From Acinetobacter sp. S54 (GTDB lineage Bacteria; Pseudomonadota; Gammaproteobacteria; Pseudomonadales; Moraxellaceae), in the NCBI RefSeq assembly GCF_016624945.1, contig NZ_JACVUI010000003.1, positions 124,001 to 188,000 of the forward strand: 64,000 nucleotides of DNA. Reading direction: 5' to 3'. The position numbers and the translations under genes were made by a program. Shown in pieces: positions 1-8,778 of the stretch (position 1 is its first letter; each line of letters begins with the position of its first letter). The notes beneath the pieces were generated by a model. That model made no database searches. It had not been told where the DNA came from and saw only the letters and a program-made list of their open reading frames with translations.

Positions 1-439
1 ATAAAGCATTAAATGTATTTATTTGACCCAGTGTGCCTTTTTGAATAAGTTCGTATGCCTGCTGAATAATTTTATTATGGCGACGATGATGTCCAACCAA
101 AATCGGAACCTGATAATGCTGTTGTTGCTCAATCAAATACAAGGCCTCTTCAGTGTTTAAAGCCAGTGGCTTTTCTAGCAGGCTGCTAACTCCTGCCTGC
201 ATACATTGAATAGCGGTACTGACATGAAAACGATTTGGATTGGCAATGACTACTCCATCGGGTTGTACTTGAGTTAAAAGCGCATCGAGATCTTTAAAAT
301 TTGGTATTTGATAGGCTTGAGCTAGCGCATCTGAAAATGGATCACATATCGCAACTAACTCGGTTTTAGGATGTTTTTGAATGGTTTGAGCATGTTTCTT
401 ACCCATAACCCCCGCGCCAATAATCGCAATTTTTTTCAT
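1..439 (-). CDS. Gfo/Idh/MocA-family NAD(P)-dependent oxidoreductase, C-terminus outside window
   Basis: The gene runs leftward off the window; only the first 146 codons are present. The start is the ATG at 439-437. The translation begins with a Rossmann-type nucleotide-binding motif (IGAGVMGKKHA) and continues with a conserved EKPLALN segment near residue 88, the Gfo/Idh/MocA signature that carries the catalytic-region lysine. These enzymes oxidise or reduce sugars and cyclitols with NAD(P). The start lies directly after the stop codon of the upstream isomerase-like gene with no gap, so the two are surely co-transcribed and probably act in one sugar or inositol-like pathway. The substrate cannot be read from the fragment. 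Confidence 0.85.
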   Translation of the reverse strand, partial: MKKIAIIGAGVMGKKHAQTIQKHPKTELVAICDPFSDALAQAYQIPNFKDLDALLTQVQPDGVVIANPNRFHVSTAIQCMQAGVSSLLEKPLALNTEEALYLIEQQQHYQVPILVGHHRRHNKIIQQAYELIQKGTLGQINTFNAL

Positions 440-1327
440 TTATGCAGCTCCTTGCTGTTGCTGTAGAGATGTCCGTAATTGTTTTAAATAGTGAATACTG
501 TCTTGAATTGCCTGATGTTCGGCGCCTTTTTGCATGTAGTCAGGATGCAAATAATCAATTTCCAGTGCCAACAAACCCTGATAATGATGTTCAGCTAACC
601 ATTTTAATGTTTTTTCCAGAGGAATCAGCCCCTTTCCAGCAGGTACACTTGGCCAAAATGCAAAGGTTTTTGGATCACCCTCATAGGCCGTAATATCCTT
701 AATATGCGTGGCTCTGGCAAAAGGAAGCATCTTTTCAATGGCCTGCCACGGGTCTTCCAACATGCGCAGATTATTGGCAGTATCCAAACAAATGCCGAGA
801 TAAGGGGAGTCAATAGTTTGAATCAAATCAACAATTTCATCGGCATAAAAGTCGACATGATTTTCTAGTGCTAAAACCAGATGATATTGTTCAGCATAGG
901 CAACGGCTTCTTTGAGCAAAGGCACTAAGGCATTTTTATGGTTTTGCCAATCCGTCTTTGGACGCGTAGTTCGTCCCCCAGCACAGATGCGCATAACTTT
1001 GGCGTCAAGCAAGTGTGCAATTTCGATGTGTTTATACATATCTTGCAGCATTTCAGGTTTCTGGCCCGAATATAAACCTGACGGATGCCCCCAAGCCCAG
1101 ACTAATTCAAGTTGATATTGATCTAACAGCTGTTTCAACTGTTGAATGTCCTGTGGAGAGGGTTGATCGAACATAAAGCTTTCGATGGAAATTCCTTCAA
1201 TTCCAAAATCTATACATGTTTGCACACAGTCTAAGAGGTTTATGTTTTGTGAGGGTGATTGTTCGAGATTGGGATAAACCTCCCCAAAATAACGATGAAA
1301 GCAATAACTATCTATGGCAATTTTCAT
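440..1327 (-). CDS. Sugar phosphate isomerase/epimerase (xylose isomerase-like TIM barrel)
   Basis: 295 residues, the usual length for the AP-endonuclease-2/IolE-like TIM-barrel family. Four spaced acidic or histidine residues fit the family's divalent-metal site: Glu155 (in LALENH), Asp182 (GICLDT), His208 (THIKD) and Glu256 (LALEID). The family isomerises, epimerises or dehydrates sugars and inositol derivatives in the cytosol. The gene is immediately followed, with no spacer, by a Gfo/Idh/MocA oxidoreductase, a pairing typical of sugar or inositol catabolic operons. No transporter or regulator is visible within the window, so the substrate is unknown. Confidence 0.85.
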   Translation of the reverse strand: MKIAIDSYCFHRYFGEVYPNLEQSPSQNINLLDCVQTCIDFGIEGISIESFMFDQPSPQDIQQLKQLLDQYQLELVWAWGHPSGLYSGQKPEMLQDMYKHIEIAHLLDAKVMRICAGGRTTRPKTDWQNHKNALVPLLKEAVAYAEQYHLVLALENHVDFYADEIVDLIQTIDSPYLGICLDTANNLRMLEDPWQAIEKMLPFARATHIKDITAYEGDPKTFAFWPSVPAGKGLIPLEKTLKWLAEHHYQGLLALEIDYLHPDYMQKGAEHQAIQDSIHYLKQLRTSLQQQQGAA

Positions 1328-1458
1328 ATCGATGTGAGCTGATGTCCGTTTTATATTTTATTGATGAAATGTTGTTCATCATGTCCCTGTATGCTCGATA
1401 CTAACAAAGATAATTAAATATTGGAACAGCGTTCCATAAATTTTTATAAGATTAATGC

Positions 1459-1482
1459 AAAAAAAAACGACTCAAAAAGTCG
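1459..1482 (-). terminator. Rho-independent terminator after queH
   Basis: Perfect 5-bp stem (1468-1472 with 1478-1482, CGACT/AGTCG) with a 5-nt loop, followed on the minus strand by a run of about nine T. It lies 26 bases beyond the queH stop codon. Confidence 0.7.
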
Positions 1483-1507
1483 CTATTTATTTAAAAAATT
1501 AACTGCT

Positions 1508-2164
1508 TTATTCTGGATCTGTCGCTGAATAAAATTTCACTCCAAGTTTAATCCGATCTCGACCTTGACTCGTACGCCAGCGATTACTGTCACGCAAAGA
1601 ATAGACACAGCCGCAATATTCCTGTTGATAAAACTCTTCACGTTTACTGATTTCGAGCATGCGAGTCGCACCGCCATTTTTGCGCCAGTTATAATCCCAG
1701 TACTCTACATCTGGATAATGCGATGCTGCACGTGTTCCACAGTCATTAATTTGTTGCATATTTTTCCAGCGTGAAATACCTAAAGAACTGCTAAATACTT
1801 TAAAACCATGTTCATGAGCATAAAGTGCTGCACGTTCAAAACGCATATCAAAACACATGGTACAACGAATACCTTTCTCTGGTTCATTCTCCATGCCTTT
1901 AGCACGTTCAAACCAATGATCTGTATCATAGTCACAATCAATAAAAGGAATATTATGTTTCTCGGCAAAACGAATATTTTCTTCCTTACGAATTAAATAT
2001 TCCTTAACAGGATGAATATTTGGATTATAAAAAAAGATGGAATAATCGATTTCAGAATATAACAAAGTTTCCATGACTTCACCTGAGCAAGGTGCACAGC
2101 ATGAATGAAGTAATAATTTATCTGCCTGTTCTGGAAGTGCGAGTTTAATACGGGGTTTGCTCAT
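1508..2164 (-). CDS. queH: Epoxyqueuosine reductase QueH (DUF208 family)
   Basis: Catalyses the last step of queuosine synthesis, reducing epoxyqueuosine to queuosine in tRNA; QueH is the non-homologous alternative to QueG. The protein shows the family's cysteine-rich N-terminal motif HSCCAPCSG (Cys22, Cys23, Cys26), a central CTMCFDMR and a late YCGC motif, thought to bind the iron-sulfur cluster and a nearby iron. I place the start at the ATG at 2164 (MSKPRIK); a longer in-frame start at 2182 adds only six unconserved residues. It appears to be a single-gene unit with its own terminator. Confidence 0.92.
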   Translation of the reverse strand: MSKPRIKLALPEQADKLLLHSCCAPCSGEVMETLLYSEIDYSIFFYNPNIHPVKEYLIRKEENIRFAEKHNIPFIDCDYDTDHWFERAKGMENEPEKGIRCTMCFDMRFERAALYAHEHGFKVFSSSLGISRWKNMQQINDCGTRAASHYPDVEYWDYNWRKNGGATRMLEISKREEFYQQEYCGCVYSLRDSNRWRTSQGRDRIKLGVKFYSATDPE

Positions 2165-2562
2165 TAAAAACAACGTAAACAAATAAAATAGGTCTTTAAT
2201 TTATCTCAAATAATATGAATAAACCTGAAAGTTATTCATGCAAAGTTGAGTGATATTCATTTTTTTCGTAAATGGTTGATATTAAATTGTTATTTTAAAA
2301 TAGAACATTTGTACATAAAAAATTAAGGCTAAAATTGAGGTATTCATTAGATAAGCTTACTTGATACTCAAGCCAGATTAGAGAAATACAAACCCTATTG
2401 ATTTGGATTTAAAAGGCTGTGTCGTGTTTTTTTGCTTTGAACATTTACTACTTGCAGAAAATATCCACAAAGTCTCCATAATTCTAATATACTATAACAA
2501 CTAATAATGATTCTTGTTATTATTTATATTTTTTATTTCAGACATATCAGGGGATATTGCAT
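2165..2562. other. Intergenic region between queH and the iron-related operon
   Basis: About 400 AT-rich bases between divergent genes. It must hold both promoters. The only specific element I can support is the Fur-box-like sequence at 2503-2521, about 40 bases before the DUF3649 start. I see no convincing small gene or RNA. Confidence 0.6.
2503..2521. promoter_or_regulatory. Fur-box-like site before DUF3649-PepSY-DUF3325 operon
   Basis: The 19 bases agree with the classical Fur consensus at 13 of 19 positions by my count, with an intact ATAATGAT core in the left half and TTAT in the right. The site lies 42-60 bases upstream of the first gene, where a repressor would block the promoter. Confidence 0.6.
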
Positions 2563-2919
2563 ATGTCTAGTTCTGAGTTAACACAGCAGCCGTCTGTTCA
2601 AGTTCAACAGGTTCGGCAATCTAAACGTGCATCTAAAACGACGCCCATTTCGTATCGTATTCAAATTTTTATACGCTTTGCTATTGCATTATTGGGTGGT
2701 TATGCACTATCTGCCTTATTAGCAGTAGTGGTGAGTTTAGCTTTTAAAGATACGCCCACCAGCGCAGTTATGACCGCAACCATGCTAGCTTTTATTTGTC
2801 ATGTTTGCGTTTTTATTTGGGTGTTTTTGCAACATTCTTTTATTAAATCTATTGTGGGGGTAATTATACCTTTGCTGATTTTGACTGTGCTCTATCTGGG
2901 CTTGGGAGGCAGCTTCTAA
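2563..2919 (+). CDS. DUF3649 small membrane protein (iron-uptake associated)
   Basis: 118-residue inner-membrane protein with a Gln/Ser-rich cytosolic start and three predicted membrane segments (roughly residues 35-58, 65-88 and 93-114). The layout matches the DUF3649 family, which is usually found beside TonB-dependent siderophore receptors with PepSY and DUF3325 partners. The ATG at 2563 has a GGGGA-type ribosome site about eight bases upstream; a TTG two codons earlier is less likely. The gene overlaps the following PepSY gene by one base, so they are translationally coupled. Function is not established; the family is presumed to help release or transport iron at the inner membrane. Confidence 0.8.
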   Translation: MSSSELTQQPSVQVQQVRQSKRASKTTPISYRIQIFIRFAIALLGGYALSALLAVVVSLAFKDTPTSAVMTATMLAFICHVCVFIWVFLQHSFIKSIVGVIIPLLILTVLYLGLGGSF

Positions 2920-4730
2920 TGCGTGTGGATGGAAAGGCCGAAGGCCCACGACAGTCAATGTCATGGTTGCATACTTGGTCAAGCTTGATTTTGGGTTGGT
3001 TACTATATGCGATCTTTTTAACTGGAACCTTGAGTTTTTTTCAGAGTGAAATGACGGTCTGGATGAAACCAGAGTTGCATCAATCTTTGCCTCCTCAGTC
3101 GCAAGTCCAGCAAGTACAAACTGCATTGCATGTTTTACAAGCTAAAGCACCCAATGCCAGCGCTTGGAATATCAATTTGCCTTCGACACGTCAAACGACG
3201 ACCGAGCTTAATGTTCGAGGTGAAAACGAAGATCCAAGAGCACGTCGTGGTGGCGAGCGTATCACTATAGATTCGAGTACAGGAGAAGAAATCAAGGCGC
3301 GTGAAACTCGTGGTGGAAGTTTTCTCTATCGTTTTCATTTTGAACTATATGGAATGCCTCGAATATGGGCGCGCTGGATTGTGGGTATTGCTACCTTAAT
3401 GATGTTTGTCGCGATTATTAGTGGTGTGATTACCCATAAGAAAATTTTTAAGGATTTTTTTACTTTTCGTGCGGGTAAAGGACAACGTTCATGGTTGGAT
3501 GCCCATAATGCTACTGCGGTTTTAGCATTGCCATTTCATATTATGATCACCTTTAGTGGGTTATTATTGCTCATGTATGTATTGATGCCTTGGGGTATTT
3601 CTTCAGTTTATACCGATGGTCGTGGTGAATTTTTACAGGCACAACGTGCTGAAATGCTGGGTGAATCAGCAACACCACAAAACCGGGAAGGTGGCAATAG
3701 AGAAGGGCGTGGCGAACAAAATCAGGTTCAGGGCAACCGTAATATGATGGTGAGTTCAGAAACTCGCCCTCAGACTATGCAGCGTGGTGAAAGATCAGCG
3801 CCACAATCTGACCAGCAACGTGGCGGTGGTACACACGTGGGAGGTCGAGAGCGCCGAAATTCAACCGTGCAAGCTGCTGCACTGACTGACCTTACGCCGC
3901 TGATATTAGATGCGCAGAAGCAATGGCCCGATAATCCGATTGGAACAGTAAGTATTATTCGTCCCAATACAACAGCCAGTGAAATTGAGATAAAGGCGTT
4001 ATACGCTGAGAGTGTTTTGCATCGTAATGTCGTGCCTACATTAGTTTTTAATGGCGTAACTGGAGAGCTGGTTTCAGCAGTAAAACCTGTTTACATCTCA
4101 ATACCTACAGGAATCTACAATGCGGTGACCGTATTGCATGAAGGTCGAGGAATGGATCTGGGCTTAAGATGGTTACTTTTTATATCTGGTGTCGTGGGTA
4201 CACTTATGGTTGCGACAGGTTTGATATTGTGGTGCGTTAAACGAGCCCCACAGCAGGAAAAACAAGGGTTTAAAAGTTTTGGTTTTCGTCTGGTAGAAAA
4301 TTTAAACATTGCTGCGATTATTGGTTTACCTATTGCAATTGCCTGTTATTTCTATGCCAATCGCCTGATTCCAGCTCAAATGGAGAGTCGTTCTGACTTA
4401 GAAATTAAAGTATTTTTCTGTATGTGGTTGTTAACATTGATCTATGCTGCATTGCGTCCTGCACGTCAAGCTTGGTTAGAGCTTCTGACATTGGCTACGT
4501 TAATGTATTTATGTATTCCACTTTTAAATGGCTTAACAGACGGTCGTGCCTTATGGAGTAGTATTTATCAACAGCAATGGATGGTGGCAAGTTTTGATCT
4601 GGTGTGTCTGTTTTTAGCCTTATTATTTATGTTTAGCTTTTTAAAACTCAAAGCTCATAAAGGAACCAGTAAAGCTAAGAAGATTCACAAACCCGCACAA
4701 GCTTTAAAAGAAACTGTGGGGGAAGCTTGA
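2919..4730 (+). CDS. PepSY-associated TM protein (putative siderophore-iron reductase/uptake)
   Basis: 603 residues. An N-terminal membrane helix (about residues 17-38) is followed by a periplasmic PepSY-type region, helices near 150-172 and 195-222, a second periplasmic region, a helix near 417-437 and three or four C-terminal helices. This is the PepSY_TM family; some members reduce ferric siderophores in the inner membrane, but that role is an inference here. Residues about 245-325 are an insertion rich in Arg, Gly, Gln and Asn that looks disordered and lies between membrane segments. The gene overlaps its neighbours by one base on each side (TAATG and TGATG), so the three genes form a tight operon. 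Confidence 0.85.
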   Translation: MRVDGKAEGPRQSMSWLHTWSSLILGWLLYAIFLTGTLSFFQSEMTVWMKPELHQSLPPQSQVQQVQTALHVLQAKAPNASAWNINLPSTRQTTTELNVRGENEDPRARRGGERITIDSSTGEEIKARETRGGSFLYRFHFELYGMPRIWARWIVGIATLMMFVAIISGVITHKKIFKDFFTFRAGKGQRSWLDAHNATAVLALPFHIMITFSGLLLLMYVLMPWGISSVYTDGRGEFLQAQRAEMLGESATPQNREGGNREGRGEQNQVQGNRNMMVSSETRPQTMQRGERSAPQSDQQRGGGTHVGGRERRNSTVQAAALTDLTPLILDAQKQWPDNPIGTVSIIRPNTTASEIEIKALYAESVLHRNVVPTLVFNGVTGELVSAVKPVYISIPTGIYNAVTVLHEGRGMDLGLRWLLFISGVVGTLMVATGLILWCVKRAPQQEKQGFKSFGFRLVENLNIAAIIGLPIAIACYFYANRLIPAQMESRSDLEIKVFFCMWLLTLIYAALRPARQAWLELLTLATLMYLCIPLLNGLTDGRALWSSIYQQQWMVASFDLVCLFLALLFMFSFLKLKAHKGTSKAKKIHKPAQALKETVGEA

Positions 4731-5068
4731 TGATTTTCTTCATACTTTATCTTTTGTGTCTGTGGGGTTTTGTTGCACTCGCATCGTATCTAGATAAGCA
4801 TCAAAATCAGATCTATCAAAAGACCTTATCTCCTCAGAAAACAAAACTGGCGTTATATATGGGTTATACGCTCATTATTATCGCCTTGATGTTAGCAATC
4901 AAGCTATTAAAACCATCAATTGGAATGAGTTATTGGTTCGGTATTTTGACTCTGGCCGCCCTCACGGTCGGTTGGACATTATCCTATCAGGCATTGCGTT
5001 TTTTTAGGGTTATGGGCGGGGTAAGCGTGTTGAGTTTTATTGGAATATTGGTGTTGGCAATCGCCTAA
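4730..5068 (+). CDS. DUF3325 small membrane protein
   Basis: 112 residues with about four hydrophobic segments (roughly 2-18, 42-60, 68-86 and 93-111) and almost no soluble part. This matches DUF3325, the usual third member of the DUF3649-PepSY-DUF3325 set near siderophore receptors. The ATG at 4730 overlaps the preceding stop codon by one base, implying coupled translation. The cellular role is unknown. A bidirectional terminator follows 30 bases after the stop codon, so the operon ends here. Confidence 0.75.
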   Translation: MIFFILYLLCLWGFVALASYLDKHQNQIYQKTLSPQKTKLALYMGYTLIIIALMLAIKLLKPSIGMSYWFGILTLAALTVGWTLSYQALRFFRVMGGVSVLSFIGILVLAIA

Positions 5069-5098
5069 CCGAGAAAAGATAAGCGAAAATATAATAAA

Positions 5099-5127
5099 AA
5101 ACCCTCGAATTTATTTGAGGGTTTTTT
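5099..5127. terminator. Bidirectional terminator
   Basis: An inverted repeat (CCCTC at 5102-5106 with GAGGG at 5117-5121), flanked by an A run on the left and a T run on the right. It serves the DUF3325 gene on the plus strand and the DUF4198 gene on the minus strand. Confidence 0.8.
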
Positions 5128-5153
5128 ATGTAATTTAAATAATGATTAATTGA

Positions 5154-5957
5154 TTACTGAGCTGCTTGTACCGCTACACTAATAATCGTGTAGTATTGAT
5201 TTTGTGGTTTTTGAGTCGGATCGACACTTTCAGTCACTTCGAGTAGATATTCGCCTGCATGAGGAAAAGTAATTGCAACAGTGCCTTGTTCATTGGCTTT
5301 AAATTGAGTTGCTTGTTTATCCGATGCGCCTTTTGCACGAACATTAACTTCAGCATGTTTAAGGGGCTGTTGTGATTTGCTGATTTTCAAGCTTTCAGGT
5401 TGATTGGCTTTGAGTTGTGTTGGATGATGACTAAATATTACTTGAATAGGCGCTGTACCTGCTGTAGTCACAGGGCTGGCCTCATCTTTAGTGATATAAC
5501 TTTGCAATGTCCATTCACGTGTAATTTTCTCAGATTGATATTTTTTATTTTTGAAATCATCTGGAATCAAGTATTCACGTTTTGCTTTTTCGCCGGCTTT
5601 ATCTGCTGGAACTTCAAATAACATTTTCCATTGTTTTTGATCTTTGGCAAAAGTTAAAGGAAACTGAGTTTTAGTTTCCACTAAATACGTTCCAGCAACG
5701 GGTAAAGCTAAATCTGCCACACTGACTGATTTCAACGTGCTTGTGACTTCAATTTGAGAACTTTCTTGTTTTGGGTTAGTAACAGTGATTTTGGCATCCT
5801 TAAGAGCATGTTCACTATTTAATGCTTCTTCTGCATAACCGGCAATTAAAGGAATTTGTGTATTTTCAGTATGATAACTAAGAGGGGCTAAATAGGGTTC
5901 ATGCGCGAAAGCAGAACTAGTCAGCATTAAACAGGCTAGAAGTTTTAATTGGTTCAT
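5154..5957 (-). CDS. DUF4198 periplasmic protein
   Basis: 267 residues beginning with a clear signal peptide (MNQLKLLACLMLTSSAFA, probable cleavage before HEPYLAP). The mature protein is beta-rich with the His-Glu-Pro start typical of DUF4198 proteins, periplasmic and often encoded beside metal or TonB-linked uptake genes. I chose the ATG at 5957, which begins the signal peptide; a longer frame to 6002 adds an implausible leader. A Fur-box-like site lies about 50 bases upstream, and the gene converges on the PepSY operon, so a role in iron or metal handling is likely but inferred. Confidence 0.75.
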   Translation of the reverse strand: MNQLKLLACLMLTSSAFAHEPYLAPLSYHTENTQIPLIAGYAEEALNSEHALKDAKITVTNPKQESSQIEVTSTLKSVSVADLALPVAGTYLVETKTQFPLTFAKDQKQWKMLFEVPADKAGEKAKREYLIPDDFKNKKYQSEKITREWTLQSYITKDEASPVTTAGTAPIQVIFSHHPTQLKANQPESLKISKSQQPLKHAEVNVRAKGASDKQATQFKANEQGTVAITFPHAGEYLLEVTESVDPTQKPQNQYYTIISVAVQAAQ

Positions 5958-6003
5958 TGGGATAACCCTGTCAGAGCAAAAAGAAATTTTAAAACACGTC
6001 ATT

Positions 6004-6022
6004 ATAACTAATAATCATTATC
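6004..6022. promoter_or_regulatory. Fur-box-like site before DUF4198 gene
   Basis: Matches the 19-bp Fur consensus at 14 of 19 positions, with a perfect right half (AATCATTATC). It lies 47-65 bases upstream of the minus-strand start at 5957. Confidence 0.6.
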
Positions 6023-6106
6023 GTTAAATGCTTTTTGCGATTTAAATCCATTAAATCATTAAAATAAGCTTAAAAAATTTCAATTAAATACGATGAAGAA
6101 ACCAAA

Positions 6107-7333
6107 TCAAATCATTTCAACGGTGAAACTCATCTTCGCAACCTGAAATTGATTACGACCACTACTTTTTGCCAGATACAAGGCGTGATCCGCTTTAGCT
6201 ATGAATTGGGAGATATCACTATCTTTTTCTGGGATAATAGTGGCTACTCCTGCACTAATGGTGACATGAGGAGATACTTGACTACAAGGATGCAATATTT
6301 CAATATTTTTGATTGTATCCATCAAACGTTTGACGTGTAAGATGGCTTCAGATTCATCTGTCATTGGAAATAGCAATAGAAACTCTTCACCGCCATAACG
6401 CGCAGCAATTTCACCGCTACGTGACACGAGTGAAGCAATAGAAGTGGCAATTTTCCTTAAACACTGGTCGCCTTGAATATGTCCTAGAGAATCGTTGTAG
6501 CTTTTAAAAAAATCGATATCCACCATCATGACGGTAATAGGGGTTTGGTAATGTATTGCACGATCCCACTCGGTCGATAAAACTTCATCCAGATAACGTC
6601 GATTAGCGAGTCCTGTTAAGGCATCTTGTTGTGACAGTTCAGATAATTTTTGCGCTTGTTGCACTAACTCCAACCGATTATGTTCAATAATACAATCTTG
6701 TAGATAATTTTCACGGTGTTGTCGGTCTGTGGCATAAGCCAGCGCCATTCCCAAAAAGCTGCTAAATGTGTAGGTTCGATTTAATAAAGTCCAGTCAATA
6801 GAACCATTGAGAGAGTTACTGATAACAATGCCAATAAAACCACCTAACCATCCTGCAATAATAGCAGTGTAAAAACGCATGCCTACAAAGCCATAGATAA
6901 TGACAACGGCATACATCATGGCTGCATGGTACAAAATACTGCTCTGACCATGTTCTAATACACTGATCATGCTAAATGTAATGGCAACAGCAGCGCACGA
7001 ACCTACACACACATAATATTCAAAATAACGATTCAGTTTTTTGACAAAAGACAGGAGCCATGCAACAAAAACAATAACACCGACCCAGCCATAATACGAA
7101 AACCACTGATATACTTGTCCTTCAGGAAGAGTCTGATAAATACCAAAGCACAAAAAAGCGTATAAACCTAGAATAATAGGAGCTCGAAAGCGAAACTCAT
7201 GCGCTGCTTCAGTTTGATATTGCTCACGATAAGAGGTTTCAAGTTGTTTTGGGAACCAGACAACATTTAACCCACGTGCAATCAACTGATCGATTTGTTC
7301 ACGGGTTAATATGTTTGAACCATGTAATCTCAT
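6107..7333 (-). CDS. Membrane-anchored diguanylate cyclase (GGDEF)
   Basis: 408 residues. Residues 50-205 hold about six membrane helices that form a sensory membrane domain; residues 233-400 form the GGDEF domain with an intact active-site motif GGEEF at 314-318 and the metal-binding VDIDFFK. It should make cyclic-di-GMP from two GTP at the inner membrane. The inhibitory site five residues upstream reads RSGE rather than RxxD, so product inhibition may be weakened. It is a single gene with a long AT-rich upstream region shared with the divergent metalloenzyme gene at 7992. Confidence 0.9.
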   Translation of the reverse strand: MRLHGSNILTREQIDQLIARGLNVVWFPKQLETSYREQYQTEAAHEFRFRAPIILGLYAFLCFGIYQTLPEGQVYQWFSYYGWVGVIVFVAWLLSFVKKLNRYFEYYVCVGSCAAVAITFSMISVLEHGQSSILYHAAMMYAVVIIYGFVGMRFYTAIIAGWLGGFIGIVISNSLNGSIDWTLLNRTYTFSSFLGMALAYATDRQHRENYLQDCIIEHNRLELVQQAQKLSELSQQDALTGLANRRYLDEVLSTEWDRAIHYQTPITVMMVDIDFFKSYNDSLGHIQGDQCLRKIATSIASLVSRSGEIAARYGGEEFLLLFPMTDESEAILHVKRLMDTIKNIEILHPCSQVSPHVTISAGVATIIPEKDSDISQFIAKADHALYLAKSSGRNQFQVAKMSFTVEMI

Positions 7334-7991
7334 CGCTTATCTCACTGTCCTTGCGATTGCTAAAATTTTTATCTTTCATCTGATCCTATATTTCTTTTAC
7401 TCTTTTTAATCAAAAAATAAAAGCGTGATATGAATAGTTAATAATATATTTTTTGATGAAAATGATTTTTTAAAATAAATAATTTAAATATTATAATAAT
7501 ATAGTGATTTAAAAATACAAATAAAATTTTTAAAAATAAATTATTACAAAAATTTATAAATCCTTATAAAAATAAAAAGTTATGGCTAATTGAGATAAGT
7601 TTATAAGTCTTTTAAGAAATAAATAAATATATTGAAAAGAGTTCTAAAACTTTAAGGTTAATACTTACTTAAATTGTCACATTATGCCCAAATTTAAATA
7701 AAATGTTCAAATAAGCAAAATAATTAAAAATATTTTGAATTGATCTATTTTTATTGTTGATAATGAGATTTATTTCACATTGCTTTTTTGTAGCAAAAGC
7801 TGATCAATAACCTTAGAAATATATTTTCTATTGTGCAAATAATAGGTAATATATTTTTTGAAATGAGTTACAGATATTGAAATTAAAAGTGACTCCTAGA
7901 AAATAAAGAAAAGGTTTAGATTTCGCATCTGAAGACGAGAAATTGTATTCAGTGGATTACTTACGGTTGATCAGATAAAGGGAAGACAACT
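7334..7991. other. Long AT-rich divergent promoter region
   Basis: About 660 bases without a gene between the diguanylate cyclase and the TenA-like gene. It is very AT-rich, especially 7430-7600. I see no hairpin with a T run, no repeat array and no credible small gene. A weak Fur-like match (13 of 19) lies at 7759-7777, but such matches are easy to find in sequence this AT-rich. The start of the downstream gene is preceded by a good ribosome site (AAAGGGA near 7977). Confidence 0.5.
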
Positions 7992-8729
7992 ATGGGAGCT
8001 CTTACGCAGGGATTAACACTTGAGATCACGCCGCATTCGACTTGGGCTCAACAGTTCTGGGATCATCTTATTCCCGTGAAAGAACGTGTAAGCAAGCATC
8101 CTTTATTTATTGAGATGGCAAATGGTCAGCTTAGCTTGGAGTGTTTTCGTCAAGCGCTACTTAATTTTTATCCTTTAGTTGCACATTTTCCTTCCTATAT
8201 GGCTCTAGCTTTATCAAAGGCAACTGATTTTACCCAACCCGGTGTCACTGAAAGCAGGGACTGGCTGATTCAAAACATTAAAATAGAAGAGCGGCATTTG
8301 AATTGGTATCGGGATTGGGCCGTTGGTTTTGGGTTAACTATTGATGAATTGGATCGTGTACAGCCGCCTGTAGCGATGAATGCGGTGAATCATTTTTTAT
8401 GGAATACGAATTACCGAGGCTCATTGGCAGAATGTCTGGCCGCAACGAATCTGGCGATTGAATGGGCCACAGGAGACTGGTCAATTCAGGTTTATAAAGG
8501 GATTAATGCTTATATTGATCATGCTGAGGTGAACATAAATAAAAGATCGTTGGCTTGGTTACGTGCGCATGCACATTATGATGATATGCATCCTTATGAA
8601 GCCATGGAGCTTATCAAAAGATTGTGTGATCATCAGCCAGAGCTACAAAAAAGTGCCTTTAAGGCTGCCTTAGCAGGACTTGAGTATTATGAACTGGCTT
8701 TAGATTATTGTTATAAACAATACGCTTAA
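7992..8729 (+). CDS. TenA/PqqC-like heme-oxygenase-fold protein, probable iron-containing oxidase
   Basis: 245 residues, all-helical, of the TenA/PqqC/CADD superfamily. Members annotated as TenA regulators are often metal-dependent oxidases instead. Metal-ligand candidates are visible: an Ex2H pair in IEERHLNWY, a Glu in LAIEWATGDW and an Hx3Dx2H cluster (HAHYDDMH). That spacing resembles the non-heme iron oxidases of this fold, such as UndA and CADD. It lacks the cysteine pattern of thiaminase TenA as far as I can see. It stands alone between a long promoter region and a strong terminator, so the substrate cannot be inferred from neighbours. Confidence 0.75.
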   Translation: MGALTQGLTLEITPHSTWAQQFWDHLIPVKERVSKHPLFIEMANGQLSLECFRQALLNFYPLVAHFPSYMALALSKATDFTQPGVTESRDWLIQNIKIEERHLNWYRDWAVGFGLTIDELDRVQPPVAMNAVNHFLWNTNYRGSLAECLAATNLAIEWATGDWSIQVYKGINAYIDHAEVNINKRSLAWLRAHAHYDDMHPYEAMELIKRLCDHQPELQKSAFKAALAGLEYYELALDYCYKQYA

Positions 8730-8740
8730 ATGTATTATTT

Positions 8741-8777
8741 AAAAAAAGCTCCGTTTGTTTATAACGGAGCTTTTTTA
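8741..8777. terminator. Bidirectional terminator
   Basis: A stem of A-run plus GCTCCGTT paired with AACGGAGC plus T-run around a 7-base loop. It lies between convergent genes (the TenA-like gene and the hydrolase lipoprotein) and can stop transcription from both sides. Confidence 0.88.
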
Positions 8778-8778
8778 G

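Noticed and set aside
7759..7777. Fur-box-like match upstream of the TenA-like gene
   Set aside because: 13 of 19 matches but over 200 bases from the start and in very AT-rich sequence, where chance matches are likely; mentioned only in the intergenic entry.
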